From contig DATGLM010000027.1 in NCBI GenBank assembly GCA_035294125.1, positions 1 to 64,000 on the forward strand: a stretch of DNA of 64,000 bases. The letters run 5' to 3'. This DNA is from CADDYT01 sp035294125. Lineage in GTDB: Bacteria > Chloroflexota > Ktedonobacteria > Ktedonobacterales > Ktedonobacteraceae. Shown piece after piece: positions 55,549 to 64,000 of this stretch (position 1 is the stretch's first letter; every line of letters begins with the position of its first letter). Below the pieces are notes generated by a model. That model saw only the letters and a list, made by a program, of their open reading frames with translations. It did no database searches and had not been told where the DNA came from. The translations under genes and the position numbers were made by a program.

Positions 55549-56402
55549 TGTTAGAATTTGAAATCCTGGCTCGCGGCCTCTTCCGGCCAGACCAACTTGA
55601 AATCACTTACAACCCGGCGCTGCGCATGCCGCTTCCTCCCACTGTACGGGAATGGATGGAGCAGCGCTGGCAGCAGAAGCTGGCGGCAGCGCGGGCAAAA
55701 GGCACACCCCTGTACGATGCTCACCTGTTCCGGCTCATCAGCACCGCAACCAGACCGGAAGGCATGCTGCACCTCGTCCTGGGCGATGGCAGCTACAAAG
55801 AATATGTAACGACGCGAGAAGCCGCATTTTCAGCAGGCAGAGCCCGGGAAGAACTGGGCAATGTGCTGGCAGTCTGTTCCGTCGTAGAGACCAGCGATGG
55901 CTACATCCTGCTCGACAAGCGGCAGGGCGTCGATGGCTACGCCGGGCGCTACCACGTCATCGGAGGCTTCTTTGAACGCGACCTCGATATCGTTGCGTCC
56001 CCTGACGAGCCTACAACAGGAACTGGCAGCGCCGTAGCTATCAAACCAGACCCATTCCGGGCCGTGCGCCGCGAGATCCGCGAGGAGACGGGTATCCAGC
56101 AGGCGGACATCCGCGAGCAATACTGCCTCGGCGTCGTCTACGACCTGACCATGCCGCACGGCGAAATGTGCTTTCTCACGCGCCTGCGCATCCCCCTCTC
56201 CGAGGCGCAAACCCGCGTCCCCGAAGAGCAGGAAATCCAGCAACTGCGCTCCCTGCACGTCACCCGCGAGAGCCTCACCGACTTCCTGCGCACCCACCAC
56301 GGCAACATCTCTCCCACCGGCGAACCCAACCTCCTTCTCTACGGCGCGCTCCTCTACGGCGAAGAGTGGTTCGAGGAAATGATTGACTATATGAAATCGT
56401 AG
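55548..56402 (+). CDS. Nudix hydrolase with N-terminal extension
   Basis: The 284-residue product has an N-terminal ~100-residue domain with PPTVREWMEQRWQQ and a C-terminal Nudix fold. The Nudix box is split by an insertion: GGFFERDLDIVASPDEP precedes a loop, then FRAVRREIREETGI carries the catalytic Glu residues. This layout resembles eukaryotic-like NUDT22/UDP-sugar Nudix proteins more than MutT. ATG 55548 is chosen; an ATG at 55530 is in frame but equally lacks a ribosome site. The substrate is unknown. Confidence 0.8.
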   Translation: MLEFEILARGLFRPDQLEITYNPALRMPLPPTVREWMEQRWQQKLAAARAKGTPLYDAHLFRLISTATRPEGMLHLVLGDGSYKEYVTTREAAFSAGRAREELGNVLAVCSVVETSDGYILLDKRQGVDGYAGRYHVIGGFFERDLDIVASPDEPTTGTGSAVAIKPDPFRAVRREIREETGIQQADIREQYCLGVVYDLTMPHGEMCFLTRLRIPLSEAQTRVPEEQEIQQLRSLHVTRESLTDFLRTHHGNISPTGEPNLLLYGALLYGEEWFEEMIDYMKS

Positions 56403-56404
56403 GG

Positions 56405-56585
56405 CTGTGAGGAGTCACCAGCCGTAGCTTGCCCATTGCGCCACCTTGCCCTACAGGCCGACCACAAGGGATTTGCCCGCTGGCGTATCAGCTTTCCTGA
56501 CATCCCCTCAGAAAGCGGGATGCAGGGGCAGAGTCCCTGCCGGGCAGTGGGGTGTCCCCACCTCCTCTCCCTCACCTCCTCACAG
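56405..56585. other. Structured intergenic segment before tRNA-Arg
   Basis: The arms CTGTGAGGAG (56405-56414) and CTCCTCACAG (56576-56585) bracket about 160 nt that contains further stems (GCAGGG/CCCTGC near 56522-56540). No gene is seen. It could be a small non-autonomous element or a structured transcript; no target duplication was identified. Confidence 0.35.
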
Positions 56586-56665
56586 ACCACAGGCCTGACA
56601 GAAGAATTATGAGGGGGATGTCAAAGCTTTCCAATTGACAGGCTGTAGTACAATAGAAACGTCAT

Positions 56666-56738
56666 GTCGCTGTAGCTCAGTGGATAGAGCGGCCGTCTCC
56701 TAAATGGCAGGTCGTCGGTTCGAGTCCGACCAGCGACA
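56666..56738 (+). tRNA. tRNA-Arg (anticodon CCT)
   Basis: A full cloverleaf is present: acceptor GTCGCTG/CAGCGAC, D arm GCTC/GAGC, anticodon stem GCCGT/ATGGC (one G-T pair) with loop CTCCTAA, and T arm GTCGG-TTCGAGT-CCGAC, ending with discriminator A. It reads AGG codons. CCA is not encoded. A TTGACA at 56635-56640 has no well-spaced -10. Confidence 0.96.
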
Positions 56739-56806
56739 CTCTATATTTCGTAATCCTTTGCCCAACGAACGCTTTTCTCCTGATTGTTCTTTTTGCGCTC
56801 AGGCTC

Positions 56807-57583
56807 CTACGTGTGGAGGGTGATGAGGCCGCGTTGGGCGGCGAGGGAGACAGCTTCGGTGCGGTTGGTGGCACCGAGCTTGCCCATGATGGAGCTGACG
56901 TGGAATTTGGCGGTACGCTCGCTGATGACGAGGTGGGCGGCAATCTCTTTGTTGGGCATGCCCTGGGCCAGCAGGTTGAGCACCTCCAGTTCGCGCTCGG
57001 TGAGTGGCTCCAGTGGTGGCATTCTGTGCGTGCCGCTGGCAGGAGAAGTTGGTGGAGTGGGAAGCGCTTGCTGGCCCATGTGGCGCAGCAGCTTGGAGGC
57101 GACGATGGGTTGTAGCAGCGAGCCGCCCTGCATAGTAACGCGAATGGCATTGAAAATCTCGTCCCGTGGCGCGCCCTTGAGCAGGTAGCCGTCCGCGCCC
57201 GCCTGCACGGCATGGATGATGCGCTCGTCGTTATCGAAGGCGGTAAAGACAATGATGCGCGGCAGAGCCAGCACAGATGATGGCGCATGTGGGGAGTACT
57301 GCACAGGCTGGGCGTGCTGGCTGTTCTGACTATGTTGCAGGCGCAGGCGGCGAATGGTTTCGACGCCATCCATGAAGGGCATTTCGAGATCGAGCAGGAT
57401 GATATCGGGCTGCATGGCGCGAGCGAGGCGCAGGGTTTCATCGCCATTGGCGGCTTCAGCGATGACCTCGAAGTCGGGCTGCGTCTCCAGCACGGCGCGC
57501 AGCCCCTCGCGCACGATGGGATGATCATCGGCGAGTAAGATGCGGATTTTCCGGCTCGTTTCCGTTGGCTGTGTGCCCGTCAT
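56807..57583 (-). CDS. NarL/LiaR-family response regulator
   Basis: This two-component regulator of 258 residues has a receiver (RILLADDHPIVREGLRAVLE, phospho-acceptor D65 in LLDLEMPFMDG) and a LuxR-type helix-turn-helix (LTERELEVLNLLAQGMPNKE, then FHVSSIMGKLGATNR). A His/Gln/Ser-rich loop of about 20 residues is inserted in the receiver after the phosphorylation site. ATG 57581-57583 is used because the receiver begins there; a longer frame to 57826 overlaps the kinase gene. It forms a pair with the upstream histidine kinase. Targets are unknown. Confidence 0.9.
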   Translation of the reverse strand: MTGTQPTETSRKIRILLADDHPIVREGLRAVLETQPDFEVIAEAANGDETLRLARAMQPDIILLDLEMPFMDGVETIRRLRLQHSQNSQHAQPVQYSPHAPSSVLALPRIIVFTAFDNDERIIHAVQAGADGYLLKGAPRDEIFNAIRVTMQGGSLLQPIVASKLLRHMGQQALPTPPTSPASGTHRMPPLEPLTERELEVLNLLAQGMPNKEIAAHLVISERTAKFHVSSIMGKLGATNRTEAVSLAAQRGLITLHT

Positions 57584-57657
57584 AGCGATATGCCTGACCT
57601 TTCTTTTCTGATCGTAACTTGTAGGGCCGTAATTGATCGAGCGCCTCAGGGATTCGG

Positions 57658-58890
57658 TTATGCGATGGGGACACAGGCGGCGATACAGGTGCCTGCCCCA
57701 GGTTCGCTCGAAATGCAGAGGGTGCCGGAGAGCAGCCTGACGCGCTCGCTCATGCCCAGCAACCCGAAGTGCCCCTCCTGCTGCCGCGCCTGCCCCTGTC
57801 CAACCTGATCCGGGTCGAAACCACACCCATCGTCCTTCACATAGAGACAGAGTTCTTCCCGCGTGGCGACGAGTCTCAACTGGATGTGGCGCGCCTGCGC
57901 GTGCTTGCTGGCATTGGCCAGCGCCTCCTGCGCGACACGATAGATACCGGTCTCTATGCGATCTGCCAGCGCCGGGAATTGCTTCGAGGGTGAGCAGCGG
58001 AAGGTGACGCGGACACCGCTCTCCTCGCGGGTCTGCTGTACCAGCAGGGCCAGCGCCTCACGCAGCGTATGGCCTTGCAGCGGGGCGGCGCGCATATCTA
58101 TCACCGAACGGCGCGCCTCCTCAAGGTTGCGTCGGGCCAGGGTCAGAGCGCGGCGTATCGCCTCCTGCGCCCGCTCCGGCTTTGAAGCTGAGAGGGCATC
58201 CGCTGTTTCCAGTTGCAGCGTAATCGCGGCCAGCCCCTGCGCCAGCGTATCGTGAATGTCCCTTGCCAGGCGACTGCGCTCCTCGATGGTGGCGAGACGA
58301 GCGGCGGCGCGAGTATGCTCGGCGGAGATGCGCGCCCGCTGGATCGCCAGCCCGATCTGGTCACCGATGATGTGCAGCAGTTGCAATTCCTCCGGGGCCA
58401 GTTCGCGCCAGTCCTCGCTGGCAACGTTCAGCACGCCGATGGCGGTCTCGCCCGCGTAGATGGGGACACTGGCATGGTAACGCAGGCCCAGCGAGGTCGG
58501 GTCTCCTTCGCGCTCGGCATTTTTCAGGCGGCTGCAGCGCAGCACGTCGATATTGGCCGCGCCCTCCAGATTGCCCTGCACAAAGGTATCCAGGCAGAGG
58601 CAGGAGCCGGTCATGCGCTGCGGGTGGTCGGCGAGATAAGGCGGAAGGGATTGCGCGGCTGCCAGGTAGGGTCTCCCCTGCTCGTTGAGCAGCCAGACCC
58701 AGCCCGTGCGCAGCCCCAGCAGCTTCGTCACCTGAGCCAGCACCTCTTGCAGCGCCTCATGCACATCCACCTTGCGGTTCAGATGGCCCGCGATGGCATA
58801 GAGCACCGCCAGTTCGCGGTTACTGCGCAGCAGCGAAGCCGTCTCCTGTTGCAGCGCGGCATCTTCATTCCCGGATTGATATTCTTTCAT
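57658..58890 (-). CDS. GAF-domain sensor histidine kinase (NarX/LiaS type)
   Basis: This cytoplasmic sensor of 410 residues has a GAF domain (about 28-190), a HisKA_3 dimerisation domain with the phospho-accepting H213 in SRLARDIHDTLAQGLAAI, and an HATPase domain (YRVAQEALANASKHAQARHI; DDGCGFD; GLLGMSERVRLLSGTL). No membrane segment is present. Four cysteines in the GAF domain (CLCLD, RCSRLK) could be ligands for a redox or metal signal, as in some GAF sensors. It is directly upstream of the LuxR-type regulator and has a promoter at 59018-59046. Confidence 0.9.
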   Translation of the reverse strand: MKEYQSGNEDAALQQETASLLRSNRELAVLYAIAGHLNRKVDVHEALQEVLAQVTKLLGLRTGWVWLLNEQGRPYLAAAQSLPPYLADHPQRMTGSCLCLDTFVQGNLEGAANIDVLRCSRLKNAEREGDPTSLGLRYHASVPIYAGETAIGVLNVASEDWRELAPEELQLLHIIGDQIGLAIQRARISAEHTRAAARLATIEERSRLARDIHDTLAQGLAAITLQLETADALSASKPERAQEAIRRALTLARRNLEEARRSVIDMRAAPLQGHTLREALALLVQQTREESGVRVTFRCSPSKQFPALADRIETGIYRVAQEALANASKHAQARHIQLRLVATREELCLYVKDDGCGFDPDQVGQGQARQQEGHFGLLGMSERVRLLSGTLCISSEPGAGTCIAACVPIA

Positions 58891-59017
58891 GATGTGTCTA
58901 TGCGTCTCAGGTTACACGCGCCCCTGTTGAAACAGGCCAACAACGATAGGGACGATCCGGTAAATGGGTCGTCCCTCACTCAATCTTTCTCTTGAACTCA
59001 CTCGAACGCCTATAGAG

Positions 59018-59046
59018 AGTATATCACTGATGGGAAGGAGTGTCGA
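59018..59046 (-). promoter_or_regulatory. Promoter of the kinase-regulator pair
   Basis: TCGACA (59041-59046) and TATACT (59018-59023) are separated by 17 bp and read toward the kinase gene. TGA before the -10 also makes an extended -10. Confidence 0.7.
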
Positions 59047-59149
59047 GGTTGTGGGAAGCACATGGTTCAAAGTGCTTTAGCGAAAAAGCGCAAAACTACT
59101 ATTAGTACTTCTCGATTTGGTATACTAGTTTATAGAAAATAAATCGCTA

Positions 59150-59720
59150 TCATCGTATACAAGTTAGCATACGAAATGCACTCGCATTACCTATCGCTAC
59201 CAGGAAGCTGGGGTATGCCAGCGGCACAAAGAGATAGAGACCCCACCAGAAGAGGACCTCACCAAAGTAGTTCGGGTGGCGCGAGAGCGACCAGAGGCCC
59301 GGTGGCACTCCCTGCGTCGCGGCTTCGGGCCTGCTGCGAAAGCGCTGCATCTGGATGTCTGCCGTCCCTTCGATGAGCACGACGGAGAGAGTGACGAGGG
59401 CGGCGACAATATCCAGCCAGGTCAGGTGAGTGTGGGAACCGCTCAGGTTGGGCCAGAGGGCGAGACAGCCCAGGAAGACGAGAATGGTGAGCATAAGGTG
59501 AATACCGAGGAAGCTGATGGGCCAGTAAAAAGCCTCCGCCTGCTTGCGGATATCGAGGTAGCGCCAGTCTTCGTGGCCCAGGCCGCGCCAGCGTATGGCC
59601 CAGTTGGTCGTCAGGCGAATGGCCCACAGGCGGAGCAGGGCGCAGATGAGCAGGTGGCGCGGGTTGGCAAGCCCATCTGAGCCGGGCTGCGAGAGCCAGA
59701 AAGCGGAAGCAGTAGCGCGC
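59150..59720 (-). pseudogene. DUF1295 / steroid 5-alpha-reductase-like membrane protein fragment
   Basis: The open frame reads ICALLRLWAIRLTTNW, GHEDWRYLDIRKQAEAFYWP and then GLWSLSRHPNYFGEVLFWWG, which is the core of DUF1295 membrane proteins. The N-terminal membrane segments are missing: the reading frame runs back into the gyrB 3' end without a start. The C-terminus breaks off after AYPSF, where the family normally has another ~40 residues. Only an internal ATG at 59494 exists. It appears to be a doubly truncated remnant directly downstream of gyrB. Confidence 0.7.
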
Positions 59721-59723
59721 TCC

Positions 59724-61775
59724 CTATATATCCAGTGTCGCGTTCCTGGCGTGGCTTTCGATGAAGCGGCGGCGCGGGGCGACGTCGTCTCCCATGAGCA
59801 TGGTGAAGATTTTGTCGGCTTCGACGGCCTCTTCGACGGTGACGCGCAGGAGAGTGCGTGTGGTCGGGTCCATGGTGGTCTCCCAGAGCGTTTCGGGGTT
59901 CATTTCGCCCAGACCTTTGTAGCGGCCAACTTCCGGCTCCTTGCCGTTGTGTTCGGCCTTGTACTGCTCCACGAGCTGGTCGCGTTCCTCGTCCGAGTAG
60001 ACGAAGTGAACCTGTTTGCCGATCTTGATATGGTAGAGCGGCGGCTGCGCGATGTAGAGATGACCTTCGCTGATAAGCGGCTCCATGTAGCGATAGAAGA
60101 AGGTGAGCAGGAGCGTGCGAATGTGCGCGCCATCCACATCAGCATCGCACATGATGACGATGCGCCCGTAGCGCAGCTTCGCCATGTTGAAGTGCTCGCC
60201 CACACCGACGCCGAGCGCGGTAATGATGTTCTTGACCTCTTCACTCGCCAGCATACGATCCAGTCGCGCCCGTTCTACGTTGAGAATTTTGCCGCGCAGT
60301 GGCAGAATAGCCTGGAAGTGACGATCACGTCCCTGTTTCGCTGATCCACCAGCGCTGTCGCCCTCGACGAGGTAGAGTTCGCAGCGGTCGGCGCGCTTCT
60401 CGGAGCAGTCGGCAAGCTTGCCGGGGAGGGTGGTATCGAGGGCGTTCTTGCGCTGCACCAGCTCGCGGGCGGCTCGCGCTGCTTCGCGGGCGCGGGCGGA
60501 GAGGAGGCACTTGTCGATGATGGCTTTGGCCTCGCCGGGCGTCTCTTCCAGGTATTGCATGAGCATGTCGGCGGTGATCGTCTCGACGATGGGGCGCACC
60601 TCGGCGTTATTCAGCTTGGCCTTCGTCTGCGCCTCGAATTGCGGGTTGGGAATTTTGACGCTGACGACAGCGGTCAGGCCCTGGCGCACATCGTCACCGC
60701 TCAGGTTGCCGTCCTTCTCTTTGAGCAGGCCCACCTTGCGGGCGTAGTCGTTGAGCGTGCGCGTGAGGGCGCTGCGGAAGCCGGTGATGTGCATCCCGCC
60801 ATCAACGGTGTTGATACCGTTGGCGAAGGAGAACTCGGTGGTGTTCCAGCCATCGTTGTACTGCATCGCCAGTTCGACCCTGATGTTATCCATCTCGCGG
60901 CTCGTGCTGATGGGCCGCGCCTGCAAGCGCCCACGGTTCTTGTTCAGGTAGCGCACGAAGGAGACCAGGCCGCCCTCGAAGTAGAAAGTAGCTTCGCGGT
61001 CGCTGCGTTCGTCGCGCAAGGAGATGGTCAGGCCGCGATTGAGGTAGGCCATTTCGCGGAAACGCTGGGCCAGGATGTCGAAGTTGTAGTCGCGGGTCTC
61101 CATCACCGTCAGGTCAGGCAGGAAGGAGGTAGTGGTGCCAGTGCCTTCGGCTGGCCCCATGTCGAGCAGAGGAGTAACGGCCACGCCCTTTTCGTAACGC
61201 TGCCGCCAGAGACGGCCTTCGCGCCGCACATCAACCTGACACCACTCGGAAAGCGCATTGACCACGCTCACACCCACGCCGTGCAGGCCACTGCTGATCT
61301 GATAGCCACCACCGCCGAACTTGCCACCGGCATGCAGGATGGTCATGACGACTTCAAGCGTGGAGAGACCAGGACGCTGGTGGTGCTCCTCAACGGGAAT
61401 ACCGCGCCCATTGTCTTCGATGATGACGGAACCGTCGGCATGGATAGTGACGGTGACCGTATCGGCAAAACCGGCCATGACCTCGTCAATGCTGTTGTCA
61501 ACGACTTCGTAGATAAGCTGGTGCAGGCCGCGCTGGTCCGTTGCGCCGATATACATACCGGGACGCACACGCACCGCTTCCAGCCCCTCAAGAATTTGAA
61601 TATTCTGCTCGTTATAGCCGTTGCCATTGCCGTTGGTATGCTCGCCGTTGCCGTTCAAGCCACCTTTTTTCCCATTTCCACCCGACTGTACAACGCGTAC
61701 CTGCTCTTTATCATCAGTAGGAGCAGCCAGGGTTCCTGGCTGCTCAGTCATCATCGATTCATCAAGTTTTGCCAT
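59724..61775 (-). CDS. gyrB: DNA gyrase subunit B
   Basis: GyrB is the ATPase subunit of the type II topoisomerase that introduces negative supercoils. The 683-residue product has the GHKL ATPase site (YEVVDNSIDEVMAGFADTV; DNGRGIPV; HAGGKFGGGGYQISSGLHGV), the transducer, and the TOPRIM domain (ELYLVEGDSAGGSAKQGRDR; PLRGKILNVE; IVIMCDADVDGAHIRTLLL), and ends MGDDVAPRRRFIESHA. Residues 1-55 are a Gly/Asn-rich disordered tail. ParE is an alternative but the sequence is closer to GyrB. No gyrA or recF is adjacent. Confidence 0.95.
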   Translation of the reverse strand: MAKLDESMMTEQPGTLAAPTDDKEQVRVVQSGGNGKKGGLNGNGEHTNGNGNGYNEQNIQILEGLEAVRVRPGMYIGATDQRGLHQLIYEVVDNSIDEVMAGFADTVTVTIHADGSVIIEDNGRGIPVEEHHQRPGLSTLEVVMTILHAGGKFGGGGYQISSGLHGVGVSVVNALSEWCQVDVRREGRLWRQRYEKGVAVTPLLDMGPAEGTGTTTSFLPDLTVMETRDYNFDILAQRFREMAYLNRGLTISLRDERSDREATFYFEGGLVSFVRYLNKNRGRLQARPISTSREMDNIRVELAMQYNDGWNTTEFSFANGINTVDGGMHITGFRSALTRTLNDYARKVGLLKEKDGNLSGDDVRQGLTAVVSVKIPNPQFEAQTKAKLNNAEVRPIVETITADMLMQYLEETPGEAKAIIDKCLLSARAREAARAARELVQRKNALDTTLPGKLADCSEKRADRCELYLVEGDSAGGSAKQGRDRHFQAILPLRGKILNVERARLDRMLASEEVKNIITALGVGVGEHFNMAKLRYGRIVIMCDADVDGAHIRTLLLTFFYRYMEPLISEGHLYIAQPPLYHIKIGKQVHFVYSDEERDQLVEQYKAEHNGKEPEVGRYKGLGEMNPETLWETTMDPTTRTLLRVTVEEAVEADKIFTMLMGDDVAPRRRFIESHARNATLDI

Positions 61776-61962
61776 ACTGCCCGTATACCTTTTATTTCCA
61801 CTTGCCAGAAATGTAGCGACGTTAAGTTATTCTCATTTGCATGAAAAAATGTGGTAAAATATGAGGCTCTGACCACATCTTGCGCCAACCCATTATATCA
61901 CAATGCGCCAGATAAGCCAAGTCTTATGACAAGCTGGCAGTGCAAATGGCTATCTTTAGAGA

Positions 61963-61998
61963 GTTACATCGGCCCCGATCGATCGGGGCCGATGTAAC
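61963..61998. repeat. 36-bp perfect palindrome
   Basis: GTTACATCGGCCCCGATC is followed directly by its exact complement with no spacer, 9 bp beyond the stop of the zinc-ribbon gene. As RNA it gives a very stable hairpin but no T-run follows on the minus strand. It is a possible terminator, transcript stabiliser or protein-binding site. Confidence 0.7.
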
Positions 61999-62006
61999 CC
62001 GGGCAG

Positions 62007-62603
62007 CTATTCGTAGCGACGACCCATTTGCACGCTCTGGGGCGGCGCCATCCCTTGCATGGCTGCCATACCGGGCATACCTGGCATAGAGGCGGCGGCA
62101 AGGTTCGTAGCACAGTAGGGGCAAAATGTCCAGCGCAGTTCAAGCAGGCGTTCGCACTTGGGACAGGGACGCTTGAGCTTCGTACCGCAGGACGGACAGA
62201 TCTGGAAATCGGACTCCACACGGGCGTGGCAGCGATCGCAGGTCTGTCGCTCCGTCATCTCAGCCAGCAGCGACTCCTCTTCCAACTGGCGTTCGTAAAT
62301 CTCGGCCAGCGTCTGGCGCGGGCGTAGGATCAGGTAGATGAAGAGACCACCGATAAAGAAGACAGCCACCAGCACTGTCGCGAGAATCTGCGTGAGGAAA
62401 TCTTGAGAACGCGAACGAATGTCGCGGAATGTCCAGACAACAAGACTCAGCCAGAAAATGACGATAAAAGCCACTGCAAAGCCGATAATGATACCAAGAG
62501 CATTTTGTAATGCGGCTAATGTTCCACCCGATGAGCTGGTGGTGGTAGTAGGGCTACCTGCCGCAGTGGCAAGTGTGAAGTTAAACAGAAGATGTGTTAA
62601 CAC
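62007..62603 (-). CDS. Membrane protein with C-terminal double zinc ribbon
   Basis: The 198-residue product has two hydrophobic segments (IIIGFAVAFIVIFWLSLVVW and ILATVLVAVFFIGGLFIYLI) followed by a charged helix, then two zinc ribbons: CDRCHARVESDFQICPSCGT and CPKCERLLELRWTFCPYCAT. It ends with a Met/Gly/Pro-rich tail. The start is GTG 62603 with GAGGT upstream. It lies alone between gyrB and the GH38 gene on the same strand. Protein-protein contact through the zinc ribbons is likely; no activity is assigned. Confidence 0.75.
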   Translation of the reverse strand: MLTHLLFNFTLATAAGSPTTTTSSSGGTLAALQNALGIIIGFAVAFIVIFWLSLVVWTFRDIRSRSQDFLTQILATVLVAVFFIGGLFIYLILRPRQTLAEIYERQLEEESLLAEMTERQTCDRCHARVESDFQICPSCGTKLKRPCPKCERLLELRWTFCPYCATNLAAASMPGMPGMAAMQGMAPPQSVQMGRRYE

Positions 62604-62782
62604 CGGACCTCGGCCCCTTTCAGTTTACAGAAATACATAGCTTTAGCTACTATACTACACCATATACAACGTACCGGATACACAAAAGACAACAAGAGTA
62701 GGACTCGCTATTGTCATATTTTTTTATCTTGTGCCTGGCAGATCGACAGCTTCGAGCGCAACCGGCCAGGCACAGCAATCCG

Positions 62783-64000
62783 TTACCGGAACAGTAATGT
62801 TTTGATCTCCCCCGGACGGATGGAGACATGAACTGTTTCTTCCTGATCTCCATTTTGCCAGGGGAGCGGTTGTTGCAGCTCCTCTTGTAAGTTTGCCATA
62901 AAAGCGTGGGTAAAAGCAACCCTCTCTTTTTCCGTGTCTCCGTTCGCGCCTGGAAGCGGTCCCGGCTTTACCGTCGCTTCCAACGAACGAGTAAGCGGAT
63001 TGTAGACGCGCACGACCAGACCTTGCCCGTCGTTGCTGCGCTTGATGGCGCTGACAACGAGTTCGGGCGGCTCGACGCTGACCAGTCGGGCCGTCGCGGG
63101 CTGCTGCCCCTCGTGCAGACTGACGGTCAGCGCGCGCACAGTGGTATTGAAAGCCTGGGCCTCTCGCAGAACGAGAGCATTGTCGGCCTGCCAGTCGCCC
63201 TTGTGGGGCACCAGCGCGTACTCAAAGACGTGCTGACCGAGACACTGCGCTTCCGGCGTATGCTCCATTGGCCCGGCGAGTCCACGCCGCGTTGTCAGAT
63301 CGCCACGCGAGAGCCATTCGACACAGCGCAGCAGCGTTACAGCAACGGCCATTCCCCCTTCTGGCACACCGGGGCCGCCCTGCAAGATTTCATACTCCGG
63401 CAGGCCGCGATTTAGCACACCCAGTCCAATCGCTCCATTGCTGATATCTACAAAACGTTTCTGCGGGAAGGTATTGACCGGCGTTTCCGCCCAGCCTGTC
63501 GTATCCGCCGGATGGGCTGACGCGATGGGTCGGCTGCACACCTCGAAGGTGCCTTCGGCGGCAACCTGTTCAACGCTGAACGGTACCGGGAAGATGACGC
63601 GCAGGCGATGGTCTTTCGCCGCGTTGTCAATACTCGTTCGTATATCAATACGCCGAGTATCCGGAATAAGAGTCACTTCACTCGTGATGGCGCAAGCAAT
63701 CGGCTTCTCACTGCGCCCGCCGCGACTCTCACTACAGGAGCCAGGCAGTTCCCAGCGCCCGCTGATGCGCAGGGCGGCGCGTGTCGGACCCTCGCTCACC
63801 AGTTCGATATGCGGTGGGGCAGTCGGCTGGCTGATGAGCCGGTCCTCTTGCGGCGGGCAGTAGGTGTAGAGATCGCCGATGTCTCCGCCATCCACGAAGC
63901 GGTTGAGGCCAGCGTAGACCGCGCCCGTCTGTTTGTCGGTGACGGTCAGCGTGCCATCCTGGAGACTGGCTTCGACCCGGAACCACTCATTTTCGATGGC
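62783..64000 (-). CDS. Glycoside hydrolase family 38 alpha-mannosidase, C-terminal part (runs off window)
   Basis: Only the C-terminal ~405 codons are in the window; the reading frame is open to the right edge. The segment IENEWFRVEASLQDGTLTVT, then GLNRFVDGGDIGDLYTYCPP is the start of the C-terminal beta domain of GH38 enzymes, and AIGLGVLNRGLPEYE, RCVEWLSRGDL and FEYALVPHKGDW follow as expected. The catalytic N-terminal domain lies outside. It would remove alpha-mannose from glycans. A GTG at 63895 is internal and not a start. No T-run terminator follows; a hairpin (GTGCCTGGC/GCCAGGCAC) lies at about 62731-62773. Confidence 0.88.
   Translation of the reverse strand, partial: AIENEWFRVEASLQDGTLTVTDKQTGAVYAGLNRFVDGGDIGDLYTYCPPQEDRLISQPTAPPHIELVSEGPTRAALRISGRWELPGSCSESRGGRSEKPIACAITSEVTLIPDTRRIDIRTSIDNAAKDHRLRVIFPVPFSVEQVAAEGTFEVCSRPIASAHPADTTGWAETPVNTFPQKRFVDISNGAIGLGVLNRGLPEYEILQGGPGVPEGGMAVAVTLLRCVEWLSRGDLTTRRGLAGPMEHTPEAQCLGQHVFEYALVPHKGDWQADNALVLREAQAFNTTVRALTVSLHEGQQPATARLVSVEPPELVVSAIKRSNDGQGLVVRVYNPLTRSLEATVKPGPLPGANGDTEKERVAFTHAFMANLQEELQQPLPWQNGDQEETVHVSIRPGEIKTLLFR

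Noticed and set aside
56677..57528. 283-codon minus-strand frame ending in VGLEPTTCHLGDGRSI
   Set aside because: The ending is the well-known false peptide from translating a tRNA gene antisense; the frame overlaps tRNA-Arg and the response regulator.
60555..61844. 429-codon plus-strand frame
   Set aside because: Antisense to gyrB; no protein family features.
62731..62773. Rho-independent terminator after the GH38 gene
   Set aside because: The GTGCCTGGC hairpin is present, but on the minus strand it is followed by an A-run, not a T-run.

Overview
This 64-kb window is a moderately GC-rich bacterial chromosome segment made almost entirely of ordinary genes, with no large mobile element. The best guess is Chloroflexota, probably class Ktedonobacteria. 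This is an inference from several traits: a T-box-controlled archaeal-type aspartyl-tRNA synthetase, an RpoC with a long coiled-coil insertion, an S12 with a 14-residue insertion, a kinase/WD40 fusion, zinc-ribbon membrane proteins, and an HspR-type heat-shock operon together with Gram-positive-like Pho boxes. No 16S rRNA is present to confirm it.

Layout. (1) 1-12.7 kb, minus strand: an information-processing block rpoB-rpoC-rpsL-rpsG-fusA-tuf, fed by a perfect consensus promoter and a leader of about 630 nt with an attenuator-like hairpin. tuf runs off the left edge. (2) 12.8-22 kb: dodecin, a membrane protein, an Rrf2 regulator-receiver-cysteine synthase operon with a palindromic operator, a zinc-ribbon sensor-like protein, a broken DNA methyltransferase, a family 3 glycosidase, fumC and a Nudix hydrolase. 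(3) 22-32 kb: a Ser/Thr kinase-like/WD40 protein whose DFG aspartate is missing, a ThDP decarboxylase, a membrane-anchored protein, T-box-aspS, and a coupled pair of mannosyl-3-phosphoglycerate synthase plus histidine phosphatase. (4) 32.5-36.8 kb: a three-gene cassette of unknown role, in which two related large proteins flank a lysozyme-TIG protein and one of the pair carries a peptidoglycan-binding domain. (5) 37-40 kb: a class V aminotransferase, a nitrilase-family amidohydrolase and a deleted amino-acid permease. (6) 40.4-42.7 kb: grpE-dnaJ-hspR behind a promoter overlapped by a HAIR-like operator. (7) 43-51 kb: a phosphate block with a PHS-family transporter, pstS-pstC-pstA-small ORF-pstB and a PhoB/PhoP-type regulator; both transport units have 11-bp-phased TTAAC repeats upstream. 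(8) 51-64 kb: SDR reductase, guaA, a coiled-coil membrane protein, a Nudix protein, tRNA-Arg(CCT), a NarL/LiaR-type two-component system, a DUF1295 remnant, gyrB, a zinc-ribbon membrane protein and the C-terminal part of a GH38 alpha-mannosidase.

How it fits together. The phosphate genes and their boxes form a local Pho regulon. The heat-shock operon looks autoregulated by HspR but lacks dnaK. The mannosylglycerate pair would make a compatible solute using a phosphatase family other than the usual HAD enzyme. The best candidate for something undescribed is the 32.5-36.8 kb peptidoglycan-directed cassette, whose products have no visible signal peptides.
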